Shown here: piece by piece, positions 13,104-24,149 of the stretch
Layout of the letters: each line of letters starts with the position of its first letter
How positions within the stretch are numbered: position 1 is the stretch's first letter
Assembly: GCF_963422355.1 (NCBI RefSeq)
Contig: NC_085086.1
Location: 6,409,973 to 6,473,972, forward strand
DNA from: Corticium candelabrum
Taxonomy: Eukaryota > Porifera > Homoscleromorpha > Homosclerophorida > Plakinidae
Direction: 5' to 3'
DNA length: 64,000 nucleotides
Position numbers and translations under genes: made by a program
Notes under the pieces: model-generated
Told to the model about the DNA's origin: nothing
Databases searched by the model: none
Seen by the model: only the letters and a program-made list of their open reading frames with translations

Positions 13104-14711
13104 AATCTGGATAAATGATCATAGTCACAAGTCATAAAATGGTTCTATTTATCTTTACTTTAGCAATCGAAAGAAGTTGGTGCCTTAACACAATTTTCTC
13201 AGACGGTGATCTGTCGTGTGTTTGTCATTAATTGTTCTTCAAATTAATTGAACTCTTCTAAACAATTATCTTCTTCATAAAAGTATTGTGCAAGACTTGT
13301 CACTGTCACGAGATATCATGAATGCTAGGCCAGCTAATTTGCTCGATTCCAGTTACAAGAGCGCTCAATGTCTGTGACTTACAGTTTTGAAACTGACGTT
13401 AGAGTAACATTGTCCATAAATTGTTAGTAGTGCTTATCTAACCCTACTAATTAACCAGTTTCATTGAAAGAGTCTCTTGGGACTGTTTTGCACTAACTTT
13501 TGGTCAACTGATCAGCTTGCGTTATAATAATTTGTACAAAGTTTGAGGTAAACCATATCCAGTAGGTGAATGATATTTGTCAAAACAGCCTAGTTCTGAC
13601 AACTCTGACACTTTGTTCAAACTGATAGTAATTGTATAGTAATGAATGAATGAATTTAATTAATTAATTAATGGATTTTCTTGTTATCAAACATAACACA
13701 ATTACCACTCAGGTTACATGCATACACGCACATACGTACACACTACACAAACGACAATATGGCATACAAAAACTCAAAACAATAACCTATCTAACATCGT
13801 ATAATCTTACCACCTCATGCAACCCCATAATTAATTTATCCATAAATAAGACATTACTTTATTCCTTAATAAAACTATTGTAATACACTACTATAAAAAT
13901 TCGTACTCTATCAATTACTATTCACTTACTTATTTCGTTAGAATATGGCAGTGCGTCGAAAAGTAACTATCCGGGTACTTAACAGAGTATACGGGCTGTT
14001 ACTGGTTCTCAAAATGGCGCACCCCACGCTACGATCTTTTGTGCATTCGATGTGGCTCTTTCTAGGCATTGTTTGTTAAGATCAGTTTAGTTTTGGGTTG
14101 TAATACTCGAAGGTACTTAGGAGTTGTCCTTCATTCCTCGCGAGGGTGCGGTTTGTGATAGGTGCATGCGTTTGAGATGTAACTAGGTTACGCCGTTTCA
14201 CAGAACGTGTTTTCTCGTTCAGAGCGGTCACAGTGGGGTTTCATTTCGGAATATCCTTTATTTCGTGGGCCTTTTCGTATGAGTTGGTGTTCTGGGTGCC
14301 GAGTGCACGGCGGCTCTGCATTTCCAGTCGTTGCAGAGGCGAACCGACTCCGTAGTATTTAGTTTCGATGACTTGGTGTGTTAATTACCTAGGTACAGTC
14401 CATGGGAAGTGTAGTTTCAATGTTATCGGTCTCTCGTGTAGGTAGTCACGTGATCTAATTCTATTTGTAGACGTTCAATCGGGTCCACATCCTATGTTTA
14501 TTGGCGTAACTGAACACACAATGAAAGAATAGTTAATGAACCACGCAGTTTTGAGTGACTACTAAGCGTGTAATAGGTCTAATATTTGCAGTATACGATA
14601 CGTAATTAGGACGGCTCGATTTTAGTAAAAGTGAATTGATCCAATCGTTGCTCTCTCATATTTCACTGATTTCTGGTTCAAGGGCGCACTGTTGCTCGTT
14701 CAGGTACAGAC
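13103..14711. other. No gene recognised
   Basis: AT-rich DNA with a short TTAATTAATTAA run near 13655. The part 13960-14500 is more GC-rich and could be the edge of an unidentified repeat, but I find no terminal repeats or coding motifs. Confidence 0.4.
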
Positions 14712-15290
14712 ATGGGCATAATTATGGAGCTACCCCCATATCAGCTGAGGCATGGAAATCACAATTGCAGATTTATGAATATACCTGCTGACCTGCTGAT
14801 TCTACATTAAATCATGCTATTTGGGTATTTATATTGTTCTAATTGGACGCTTTCACAACCCGTAGCTACAAATGATTAGAGAATGACCAGACTAACCACC
14901 GCCACCACACATTACCACGTCCAAACCGTTTATGTTGTGACGTCACAAGAGCAGACTCACAATATGCAAGTAAACTGAAACGTCCGGTCTCTTCTGACAT
15001 ACTTTCTTATTGTTTAGAAGCTTTTTTAAAACAATTTCTATTATTAACTTTCAAATTGATTGAACGGACAGCAAGTAGCAGCCATGTAGCCAGTAGGTCA
15101 CACATGATCACTTCCAATCTCAGATATGTGGATGGCACAATCAGAGCCATTACCTCACCATTATGACTTGTTTTAGTTTACTAAAAAGTGCAGCTGTCGC
15201 TGTAGATGCTTGTACTTGCAGTGTCTGAGAAAGTTCAATAATTTTTAAATCTAGGTCACATACTCATGGTGGCTCCATAATTATGCCCAT
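14712..15290. mobile_element. MITE with about 23-bp terminal inverted repeats
   Basis: The left end at 14712 reads ATGGGCATAATTATGGAGCT. The right end at about 15268-15290 is its reverse complement apart from one or two mismatches. The 579-bp interior has no ORF with recognisable motifs, so this is best read as a non-autonomous DNA transposon. The target duplication is unclear, so superfamily is not assigned. Confidence 0.65.
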
Positions 15291-15540
15291 TTCTGAATTT
15301 TTGTGCAAAATCATAAGTTATCCTAAACTATCCTCATATAAATATTCGTTATCAGTAATGAGAACTGATGACCTGCATTTGGAGAATCATATATATATAT
15401 ATATATCTTATAACCGGTTATTTTGCGGTCTTAAATTTTTTAGGTTGCAGAGTTTTAATTACTGTGAATTAAATTTCTGCGTTTTAACCAGGAAATCAGA
15501 TGCTTGTACATTAATTTGACACGGTATATTAATTCCACAT

Positions 15541-15575
15541 CAAAGTGCCTACTACCTATTAATAGGTGCACTTTG
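15541..15575. repeat. 35-base hairpin
   Basis: CAAAGTGC at the left pairs with GCACTTTG at the right, and the inner part ACCTATTAATAGGT is itself a perfect palindrome. The strand could fold into a compact hairpin. Function unknown; possibly the core of a small inverted-repeat element. Confidence 0.5.
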
Positions 15576-15609
15576 CCACAAGAAGGCTTATTCATCACTA
15601 ACTATTTTT

Positions 15610-16676
15610 TCGTGTCTTCACTGGAGATCGCCACTACCAGTTACAGCTTCCACTATGCCAGCTTCCTTGAATCCATTTTGGACCATGGTGTCATTTCTCT
15701 TGAAGTAGTCACACGCTGAGACAATCCAGCTAGCTTCAAGTTCTTTCAGATTGACAATCTTATGTCAAGTCTCAGTGCATCTGAATTGCATCCATTCAGC
15801 TGCTCTTTCACAACTAAGGCGAACCATTGGGTGAATTTGCTCCTTGATTGTCTTATTGACACCAAGTCAACAGGCTGGAGGAGATCTGTGCAGTTGTTTG
15901 GAACCCTAGGACAGCCAAAAGATTGTTTATGTATGATTTGATCTCAGAACCTTTGTGACCCTTGAAGGCATCAAGAGAACGAGTCCTGGATGAACCTGTT
16001 AGAGGCCCATTGCTGTTCGAACAGAGGAAACATGTACAATATTGATGTTGTTGATCAGTCGGATCGTTGTCTCACGGTTTACTCAGTGATTGGGTGTGTG
16101 CTATATATCGAAACTGGGGGAAACAGGTAGAAAGGTTGACATCTTTCTATTGTGCCAGTATACAGGATTTGCACGGGAAGGGCTTCAGCAGTCATTGCTA
16201 TAGCTACTGTAGCAGTAATTTGGCAGTTGTCTTCTAGTCCTGCAGTGGAAATTCTCCTACTGCCTTCTTCATCCATTGTCCAGTTTAATGAAGAAACAAT
16301 ACTGAGACCTACATGTGTCATTCTAATTGATAATTAACTTGGAAGGAATTTGTTTCTGAACAAACATTGCTATACAAGCAAGAAATCTGTGTTTCACCTG
16401 TTGAAACTCGAACTCAGACAATGTGGTACCACGACGTTAGACGGTGTTCATCCTATTCATAAGAAAAGCTGCCTAGGTCTTGGTTAGAGTGACTTGCCCT
16501 CCGTGTTCTTTTAGGAAAGTCTCTTCTTTAGCCGTGACGGTTCCAGTAGCAGCAGCGAAAACAACAGCAGGTGTCGCAGAAGTGCCAGCCTTTCTCAATG
16601 CCTTGACAAACTTCTGTACATCTTCATCAATGTCTCCCAGTATCAGAGATCGTCCACGCTTCTTGTTGCAGTGCAC
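15610..16676 (-). pseudogene. Degenerate pogo/Tigger-like transposase (KRGRxLxLG family)
   Basis: Successive minus-strand blocks follow one transposase from N- to C-terminus. KKRGRSLILGDIDEDVQKFV with GGQVTLTK lies near 16476-16670. WTMDEEGSRR and QITATVAIAMTAEALPVQI lie near 16150-16290. A DAFKGH block lies near 15960, and NCTDLLQPVDL near 15870. The C-terminal DYFKRNDTMVQNGFKEAG-like block lies near 15650-15710. This resembles DDE transposases of the CENP-B/pogo-Tigger group that I associate with sponge and cnidarian genomes (established knowledge, not searched here). Several frameshifts and stops make it a pseudogene. No terminal repeats were identified. Confidence 0.7.
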
Positions 16677-16985
16677 GAAACTTCAAGAGGACCAGACTTA
16701 ACTTCCTAGCTCAGATATCATTGCCTGAATAGGCAAACAGTGCTTTCACAAGTTTCAGGAATCGCGCCTTGAAACTTGAGGATTGTTGACTTGATTCTGT
16801 GTTCATCTGCATGGCGACCAATTTTGGGCTCGCTGCTCATGGGAGAAGAATTTTTACCGCTTTTGTATTGGTTCAGTTGTACCGGTATCTGTGCCCTGTT
16901 CTTGTTTATCGGTTTTCTCACTAATCACACGGGATACAGCGAAGTTTGCTTCGCTCGTGGTTTCATCTCCTATGCCCGTCTTCAT

Positions 16986-17207
16986 TGTTGTAGGACGGAT
17001 TCTGAAATATGTACGTATGTGTGATATGTGTAGCTTTGATATCGGTATACACTTACACGCGAGCAGTCAGTATTGAGAGGCTGAACTGTATTACCACTAA
17101 AACAGATTGAACAGAACTAGAGACAACGCAGACTATAGTCCAACCGCAAAGATATGATACGATACAATCAACAATGTAACTAATTAACGTATAAAGCAAA
17201 CATTACA
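16986..17207 (-). repeat. Candidate 3' LTR of the adjacent Gypsy element
   Basis: On the minus strand this 222-base segment begins TGTAATG and ends TACAACA (TG...CA). It is preceded by the purine-rich tract AAAATGTGGGAAA, as expected for a polypurine tract next to a 3' LTR. It lies immediately downstream of the integrase C-terminal ORF. The matching 5' LTR is not in the window, so identity rests on these end features alone. Confidence 0.4.
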
Positions 17208-17278
17208 TTTCCCACATTTTCGTCAGACAATTAAAATTACAGAAAACGAATTGAACGTAAACACTTAACGGAACGAAG

Positions 17279-17773
17279 TCACAAATGATTTGAAACGATC
17301 TGGAGAAACGATGTTACGCTTTGGCCGATCTGATGAAGTCGAGCTCTGAATCTGAGATGACGTGATCTGTTGTGAAGAATTACGTCCTTCATCCGCTGTT
17401 GTGGCCCATTTTCTTCGGAAGGCGTGGACACCTGTTGAGTGGTGTTTGCTCTGTCTGGCTGCGCGTGTCCGTCGTGTGTGTCGGATGTCTGGACGTCATC
17501 ATCAATCTTGGCATAGTCGTTTTCGGTGGCTGACGTCTCGATAACATTGTCCCTTTCTTTCTCTGCGCATACTGGCTTAGTCAGTTGAGCGTTGCGCTTG
17601 AGCTGTACGTTTTCAGGAGACTGAAGAACCAGCTGATTGCCGTGACGAGAAACAATAGTGTAGGGATCCGAAGAAGGTGGGGCTAAGCTTGTTGATACGA
17701 GTTGGATTTCAAACAAGAACTTTGTCACCTTCCGAGATGGAATGGTCTGCTGCGCGATTTGATTGGTCAGCAA
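17279..17773 (-). pseudogene. Gypsy integrase C-terminal region
   Basis: A 164-residue ORF with DPYTIVSRHGNQLVL, typical of the C-terminal beta-rich domain of Ty3/Gypsy integrases, followed by an acidic, low-complexity tail. It follows the integrase core at 18061-18591 after a frameshifted stretch (17774-18060), and ends just before the candidate LTR. Part of a pol gene that is now broken into frames. Confidence 0.6.
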
Positions 17774-18060
17774 TGTCCTTTGATGTTTTGTTTGCAGGCA
17801 GATTCACGGTCACGAACAATGGTGTCATCAAATACCGTGTCAGTGATTTTGGGTAGCTTGCTGCGCATCGGACGGCGGAAGAGTAGCTCAGCGGGACTGA
17901 TACTAGTTGTTGAATGCGGAGTTGACCGATAAGCGAGAAGAAATCGTCGTAACTCGGCCTGTCAGGGCTTTCTTTTAAGGTGAGCGACCTTGATAACTTT
18001 GAGCATTGTACTGTTCTGGCGTTCTACTTTCCCATTTGCACTTGGCCAAAGAGGTGTGTT

Positions 18061-18591
18061 CCGGCGATGTTAAATTCCTAGCTCGTGCAGGAAAGCAATG
18101 AACTCGGCTGCGATGAACTGTGGGCCGTAATCGGTGCATATGCTTAGCGGGATGCCGTAGCGTGCGAAATGGATGTTGAGACGGTTGATGACGGATTGTG
18201 CGGTAGTGGACCGGAGAATGTCAACCTCGAAATAGCGGCTGTTGTAATCTACGGTGACGAGCAGAGTCTCGCCTGTCGGTAGAGGTCCAAGGAGGTTCGT
18301 AGCGAGGTCTTCCCAAGGTCCTTCTGGCAACCCCGTTGATTTGACTGGAGCCGGAAGAAGTGGTTGGCTGACAGCTTGGCAGCTGAGGCAAGCTTTGCAT
18401 GTCATATCGCCTTGGCGATCGATTGCAGGCCACCAAACTTTAGAGCGGAGGCGTTCTTTGCTTTTCACAATCCCTTGGTGACATTCATTGGCTAACATAA
18501 GGATGCGGTCACGGTAGCATGAGGGAGGTGTAATTTGAGTACCGCGTAAAACAACTTGGCCGATAACGGTAAGCTCATGGCTTACAGACAT
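18061..18591 (-). pseudogene. Gypsy integrase: zinc finger and catalytic core
   Basis: The ORF contains the HHCC zinc-finger remnants (ANECHQG, then CKACLSCQ) and the integrase core. The first Asp lies in LLVTVDYNSRYFEV and the second in ICTDYGPQF; the Glu region lies downstream beyond a frameshift. LTR retrotransposon integrases insert cDNA into host DNA. Order is conserved with the RNase H ORF upstream (18582-19097), which it overlaps slightly in another frame, showing a frameshift. Decayed. Confidence 0.75.
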
Positions 18592-19240
18592 GAAGATGCG
18601 GGGAGGTGTTTCCAGTCATTGGTTTGGATACACCGGCGGATGATTCGTAGCTCGTTGTATTTGCCAGAGGCCGTTTCGATGTCTTGGATCAGGACAGCGC
18701 ACGGTGCGGTAAGTTGCGTGACTCGGTGCACTGAATCTTTAGTAGCGCATGTGTTCACGGCGTTGTCGTTGCTGGCAATCGGTAGACGTGACAGAGCGTC
18801 AGCGATGTTGGTTGGTCCGGCGACGTGCTTAACGTTGAAGTTGTACGCCTGTAGTCGAAGAAACCAGCGTTCGATGCGAGCTGATGGCTTCGATGATGAA
18901 GAATAAATAACTTGCAGAGGCTTTTGATCGGTGACAAGGTGGAAGGTGGTAACGCAGAGGTACTTGTAAAAACGTTTACAAGTCCAAACAAGACCCAAGG
19001 TTTCCTTCTCCGTCTGACTGTAGCGGCGTTCAACACTGGTGAGCGTGCGGCTGGCGTAGCAGATTGCACGTGCTGAACCGTCGGGTTGTTGTTGCACGAG
19101 GACTGCTCCTAGACCAACGGGGCTGGCATCTGCAATGACCTGCGTACGTGCGGTATGGTCAAAGTACTCCAGTGTGGTGGCGTTAGCGAGCTGTTCATTT
19201 AGCGTGGCTAAAGCCCGATCTTGCTCGTTGGTCCACGTTT
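18582..19240 (-). pseudogene. Gypsy RNase H domain
   Basis: Contains ARAICYASRTLTSVERRYSQ, EKETLGLVWTCKRF and TDQKPLQVIY, the classic RNase HI (RT_RNaseH) blocks of Ty3/Gypsy pol, then DALSRLP before the integrase. The sequence continues upstream with an ALNEQLAN-like block near 19180-19200 in the same strand. The DALSRLP linker and the integrase zinc finger follow in the normal order RT-RH-IN. Confidence 0.8.
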
Positions 19241-19248
19241 ATGACTTG

Positions 19249-19660
19249 TTATTTGTGCGTAATTTGGCGGAACGGCTCTGCTGTCGTAGAGAGGTCTGAA
19301 AGAAATCGAGCACTGAATCTTACCATACCGAGGGAGCTGCGTAGCTCTACTGCGGAAGCTGGGCTCGTCGTGTCGACGATCGCACGAACCTTTACTTCAG
19401 TCGGCTGTACACCGTTTCCGGAGAGTTGCAGGCCGTAATACTCGACTCGGAGTCTGCGAAACCAACACTTCCGCAGGTTGAGCGTGAGGCTACGTTCTCG
19501 AAGACGATCGAGCACTCGAAATAGGTTTGTGTCGTGTGTCCCTTGGTCTGGTTCGTGAATAATGAGATTGTGCTCTATGTTCAATGCTCCTGGACATTCC
19601 AACTTAGACGGGCAGACACGCGAGCTAGTCTTCATAAAGCCGAATGGTAGTTCGCTGTGT
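19249..19660 (-). pseudogene. Gypsy reverse transcriptase, thumb/connection part, truncated
   Basis: Blocks LTLNLRKCWF, VEYYGLQLSGNGVQPTEVKV and LRSSLGMVRFSARF match the thumb region of Gypsy reverse transcriptase. The LPFG catalytic approach is at the upstream edge. The YxDD catalytic box region is replaced by unrelated residues near ALNIEHNL, so the palm is damaged. The copy ends near 19660 against other DNA. The 5' half of the element (gag, protease, fingers/palm) is missing. Confidence 0.65.
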
Positions 19661-19971
19661 CCGTTGGCTGAGATCTGCGAGTTGTATGCCGAAACTCCCG
19701 CTCGTGTCTAAAGCAATGTCTACCTTAGCCTCACACTGATTGGCCGCCGGTCTCTAAAAACAAATGGTCACCCAGGTAATGAATTCTCGCTGACATAGCG
19801 ACTGTGAACATGGCCCACAGTAACGCATCCGGTACTCCCGAAAAGTCTTTGGTGCTTAGCGAAATCCGAAATGAAGAACTATGTTGACACGTATGGTTTC
19901 CTTTCTCTTCGTGCCTACGAGATTAATATAGTCCGGATGTACCGGCACGATCCGATATGCGTTCTTAAGGT
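19661..19971. other. Junction between two unrelated Gypsy copies
   Basis: No continuous coding sequence. It lies between the truncated reverse transcriptase of the first Gypsy copy and the downstream end of the second copy's reverse transcriptase. Confidence 0.4.
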
Positions 19972-20861
19972 TTAGATTTTCCAGCATAGGTACTTAGTTG
20001 GATTACCCGTCTTGCGGCTGCGACGTCGATGCTTGTATAGCGCGACGAGCGTAAGTATGTCAATGCAGTCGTTCACGCTTGTCTCTTGCGGAGACGAAAG
20101 ATTTACGTTTTCTTCGCTCGGGTGGATGAGGCCGTGCCCGATCTTGTGTCCGATAAATGACAGTGTGTGCGCTCCAACCACACATTTAGGATACCTAATA
20201 GTCAGGCGGGCTTGGGTTATTCTCTTCTGTACTTCCCTGAGAGTGGCAACGTGTTTTCTCCACGTAGGGGTGTGAATGAAGATATCGTCCATGTAGTCGT
20301 TCACATACTCCAGTTCCTCCAGTAGCTTTCTCAGTCCTTTCACCAAAGTAGCTGCAGAGTCGACTAATCCAATGGCATTCTGAGGAACTCAGGTGCCACT
20401 ATGTACCACAAACGCAGTTTTGTGTACATCTTCCCCCTTCACGGGAACTGCCAATAGCCTTTGGACAAGTCTATCTTCGTAAAGTATCGGTCTCGGGCAA
20501 GGTCTTGAACTACGTCCACCAAAGGTGTCATGGGTTCCGGATCGCATATGGTCAGACGATTGAGGTTTCTATAATTCACGCAAAGCCGGTTTGCTCCGTC
20601 AGGTTTCCGAACTAGAACTACTGGAGATGCGTATGGCGACTCCGATGCTCGAATGATATTCATTTTCAGCATGTCTCTGATATCGTTTCCTTGGTCAGAC
20701 TTTATATGAAATGGTATCGTGTATGACATACACTTCACCGGATGATCAGACGTTAGTCGAATCTGATGCACGGCCAAGTCGGTCGAGCCTGGAAGATCGG
20801 TGAAAACGTTGCTAAACTCTCCGATCACCTCGTGAGCTTCTTTTCTTTCTCCGTACGTCAT
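19972..20861 (-). pseudogene. Gmr1-like Gypsy reverse transcriptase, frameshifted
   Basis: Two ORFs in different frames cover one reverse transcriptase. 20439-20861 holds the fingers and first palm block (SPYASPVVLVRKPDGANRLC, VNYRNLNRLT, KIDLSKGYWQ). 19972-20346 holds the catalytic YMDD box in YVNDYMDDIFIHT, then LSFIGHKIG. The region between, 20347-20438, is shifted. It differs in sequence from the neighbouring Gypsy copy, so this is another family. An NVFTDLPGSTDLAVHQIRL block near 20760-20800 precedes the fingers. The gene is broken but the polymerase motifs are readable. Confidence 0.75.
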
Positions 20862-21029
20862 CTATTCACATATCTTTACGTTCCCCACTGTCTCTTTGGG
20901 TCGACCAGTTCCTAGTTCGAGCAGGCTGTTTCCGTTTACTGTGTCGTCTGGATCCCATTCATCTACTTCCAATATCGCTGCGTTTACTACCTGTGTAAGC
21001 GACCCTCCCGTGGCTCTTTCGCAGAGTTT

Positions 21030-21480
21030 GCCGTCGGTGTAATTCCTCTAGTGGTACCTTTTCAGTAAGTTGGAGTGGTAAACCTTTCCTTTTCCCCGTA
21101 CTTCGACTTTATAGTCATTGATTCCGAGGATATTGGTTACTCTGAATGACCCCCGCCAATGCATGAACTGCTTTTTATTGTGTGTTGGTAATAGCACTAG
21201 CACTTCGTCCGCCCGTCTCTCCTTTGATCTACTGTGAAGTATTGTTTGTAGCGTCCGTGGGACCTTTCTAATTTCTCACGTGCCACTTTCATAATCTCCT
21301 CCAATCTGTCTCTAAGTTTGAACACATATTGGTAGTTAGTTCTTGCCTCTCTCTCTCTCGCCCTCTTCCCCTGTCCATATCGATCTTAGAATCCTCATCG
21401 GTCTTCTCACGGTCCTCCCGTAGAGTAATTCGAAGGGGGCGAATCCCGTAGCTTTTGATGCAGTGTCTGCGTTTCACTGC
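21030..21480 (-). pseudogene. Integrase C-terminal (GPF/Y-like) region located upstream of reverse transcriptase
   Basis: On the minus strand, in shifting frames, I read TGFAPFELLYGRTVRRPMRI near 21390-21460. RRADEVLVLLPTHNKKQFMH and WRGSFRVTNILGINDYKVEV follow near 21100-21220. Next come SNLLKRYH-like residues and an acidic linker that runs into the reverse transcriptase ORF starting at 20861. This is the C-terminal part of a Ty3/Gypsy integrase. Its position ahead of reverse transcriptase is the reversed pol order known for Gmr1-like elements. The core of the integrase is cut off at about 21480 by hAT sequence. Confidence 0.65.
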
Positions 21481-22200
21481 GATCTAGGAGCTTGGCTGAT
21501 CTGCCCCAGTGTGTCAACGACAGCACTGTACAAAGCCTGAAATGTCACCAGTGCTGTGTGGCGAGCCACCCAGCGTGTTCGGCACAAATCCACCAGCTTC
21601 TTGACTTTTACTTCATTGCTTTCATGAGACTTGATGACTTCAATTAACTTATCCTGACGTTTGAGTGATGACGAAATGAACAAGCTAATTTCTTTAAGCA
21701 AGGCCCACATTGAAGTAACAAAGATGGACTTTGACGCTGCTACCACACACAAAGTGAGTGCATGTGCTGAACAGAGTAGATAGAGTGCTTTGGGATAGGT
21801 GCGACAAATGATTGCAGCACATCCATTGACTGCTTCAGCCATATTGGCAGCACCATCATAGCCTTGGCCACGCATTTTCGTAAGATCGAGTCCCCATTCA
21901 CTTAACTGCTGTGTGATTTGATTTGCTTATTCTCTTCCCGTTGTTCATTCTTTACACTGTAAAAATGACAAATGCTTTACAGACTTCCAACGAGACACGG
22001 TGTCTAGGTATCTGAGCACAATGACCATTTGCTCCTTGTTGCTGGAATCTGTGGCCTCATCTGCCAGTATCGAAAACAATGGAGAAGCCTTACCTCAAAC
22101 TTTTCACGTGCGGTGAGACTGCCTTGGCGGGATTCCAGACTGGCCTGCTATTCAGTACTTCACCACAAGTGGAACTAAAGCCAGACTAGTAGAATCCTAC
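21474..22200 (-). pseudogene. hAT-family transposase fragment (ZMYM1/DUF4371-like)
   Basis: The minus-strand ORF 21474-21875 contains MRGQGYDGAANMAEAVNGCA (second catalytic Asp in the GYDGA context), LLCSAHALTLCVVAA and LCRTRWVARHTAL. These are the middle blocks of a hAT transposase of the type annotated as ZMYM1-like or DUF4371. Upstream, to about 22120, another frame gives a FSILADEATDSSNKEQ-like first-Asp block. The C-terminal dimerisation domain is absent. The fragment abuts the Gmr1-like integrase at 21480. Confidence 0.7.
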
Positions 22201-22524
22201 GTCACTTACATACTTGATGGTAGATGACCTAAGAATTGCCGTCGACTGAAGGCTCGACAGAGGCAACAGCATTGCTCTCGAGTTCACATGAAGTACAAGC
22301 CGCAGCGGCAGCTTCAGCAGTCTCGTCCGAAGGGAGTGTTGAATCTCATGCTGGCCAAGCACCAACATCTGGAGATTGTCGTCTTGTTTTTCATCCGAAA
22401 AATACATCCAGTTTGCTTTGTCCGCGTGCACAGCGTTTCATGATCGTGCAGATCCAAGAATTTTTTATGCTGTACATACATACTTTTTAGTGACATTATG
22501 TCATCTAAAAACTAAATCTACTTG

Positions 22525-22526
<2 letters not shown>

Positions 22527-22583
<57 letters not shown>
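22527..22583. repeat. (TA)n tract flanking the Tc1-like element
   Basis: Long TA run ending in the TA target dinucleotide of the Tc1-like insertion. A second TA run lies at 24127-24149 between the two intact transposons. Confidence 0.95.
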
Positions 22584-22586
<3 letters not shown>

Positions 22587-24127
22587 TACTGTGCAAAAGT
22601 TTTAGGTCACCCTGGTTACTTCACTAATCTGGAGGAAGAAAGTGGACTACAGTCAACAGCTACAGCTTTATTGTATTACAAACAACAAAAAACATCTTGC
22701 ATACTACTCACAAGTAATCTTGACAAAGAAATATTGTTTAGTACTTAGTGTGTCCTCCATGAGCAGCAATTACTGCAGCACACCTGCAAGGCATCGAATC
22801 TACAAGGTTTGTGGTAACAGCCCTGGTGGTGGTATTCCACACTTGGAAAACAGCTGCTGTCAACTCTTGCTTGTTCCTGCAGGGTTCCTTCTCTAGTCGG
22901 CGTTTCATTTCATCCCAAAGATGCTCTATAGGATTTAAATCAGCACTCTGAGGTGGCCATGGATGGATTACAGGCACGCTATGTCTCTCAAACCACGCCA
23001 TTGTCGTTCTTGCTGTGTGGCAAGGTGCTCCATCTTGCTGAAAGACATATTCAGCTCCACATAACTTCTCCCCGTCCTCTTTAACACTGTCACAAATGAG
23101 TCCCACATACCTGGCTGCATTAAGTGTACCTTCAACTACCTTCAGACTTCCCACACCCGATGCAGCCATACACCCCCAAACTTGAATTTTTGCTCCCCCA
23201 TACTTCACCGTTGAAGTAACACAATCAGGATGGTATCTTTCGTTGCTTCTCCTTCGTATCCACTCTCTTCTTGCTGGTATGAGTTCAAATACAGACTCAT
23301 CAGACCACAGTACTTTCCGCCATTTTTCAACTGTCCAATCTTGTCGCTCTTTGCACCACTCTAGTCTCTTCTTTTTGTGTTTTTCGGTTAGAAGTGGTTT
23401 CTTTGCTGCCACACAACCCTTCAATCCAAACGAATTCAACCTTCTTCTAACCGTACTAGACGAAACGTGACAGCCAGTAGAGTCCTGGAGCGCTCTCTTC
23501 AACAATCTCGATGTTGCCCTCCGATTCGATAGAGACGTGCGATAAAGAAGACGATCTTCGCGAGCGGTAGTTGCTCGAGGACGTCCAGATCTTGACTTGT
23601 CTTTAACCGTGCCTGTTTCAGACTTCTTCCGCAATATCCCCTGGACTGCACAAAGACTGATTTTCTGCCTTCTTGCAATACTGCGACAGCTGTATCCCTC
23701 TTCACTCAAAGTCACTACTGCAGCTCGTTCTTCAATAGAAAGATTTCTTCTCTTTGGCATCACACGGAAATTGCTTGCGAGATTCAAACGTCCCGTACGT
23801 CACCTCGGATGCCCTTCTTCCTTCAGCGTACAGTGCGCAACCATGCGGTTTACAGGGACGGTCTGCGCAACCCTAGTAGATGCATAGCAACGGTAGTCAT
23901 TCTAGCCATCTGCATAGCAACGGCGACATCACAACGTGAACTCGTAGTGCACTTTGACGTTCTCGTTAGCTACAGCCTGTCTACAGCAAGAATATAACTG
24001 ATGAAATACTGTTCAATATCTCCAGACAGTATGTGATCTCAAGACGTTCATATTTCAGGTGCAGAACTACATTTTCATACAACCTTAGAACAATATCTGG
24101 GTGACCTAAAACTTTTGCACAGTACTA
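22584..24127 (-). mobile_element. Intact Tc1/mariner-type element
   Basis: Ends are inverted repeats of about 28 bp starting AGTACTGTGCAAAAGTTTTA, at 22585 and, reversed, ending at 24126. TA lies on each side (22582-22583 and 24128-24129). Length is 1544 bp. It contains one uninterrupted transposase gene on the minus strand. Near-identical ends and an open gene indicate a young copy. Confidence 0.9.
22738..23760 (-). CDS. Tc1-like transposase, intact, DD35E spacing
   Basis: The start is taken at the ATG at 23760 (MPKRRNLS), typical for Tc1; the frame is open 27 bases further upstream but without a better ATG. This gives 340 residues, the normal family length. Residues 1-55 form the first helix-turn-helix, GRPR near residue 60 is the AT-hook-like linker, and a second HTH follows. 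The catalytic triad is readable: LWSDES (D154), FQQDGAPCH (D243) and NPIEHLW (E279), with 35 residues between the second Asp and the Glu by hand count, versus 34 in canonical Tc1. The enzyme cuts and pastes DNA between TA sites in the nucleus. No stop or frameshift is visible. Confidence 0.9.
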   Translation of the reverse strand: MPKRRNLSIEERAAVVTLSEEGYSCRSIARRQKISLCAVQGILRKKSETGTVKDKSRSGRPRATTAREDRLLYRTSLSNRRATSRLLKRALQDSTGCHVSSSTVRRRLNSFGLKGCVAAKKPLLTEKHKKKRLEWCKERQDWTVEKWRKVLWSDESVFELIPARREWIRRRSNERYHPDCVTSTVKYGGAKIQVWGCMAASGVGSLKVVEGTLNAARYVGLICDSVKEDGEKLCGAEYVFQQDGAPCHTARTTMAWFERHSVPVIHPWPPQSADLNPIEHLWDEMKRRLEKEPCRNKQELTAAVFQVWNTTTRAVTTNLVDSMPCRCAAVIAAHGGHTKY

Positions 24128-24149
24128 TATATATATATATATATATATA

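Noticed and set aside
16152-16337. Plus-strand ORF with a hydrophobic segment
   Set aside because: Antisense of the well-matching transposase block on the minus strand.
17279-21480. Possible endogenous retrovirus with an envelope gene
   Set aside because: Only pol-type domains are visible in two broken Gypsy copies, with no envelope-like ORF.
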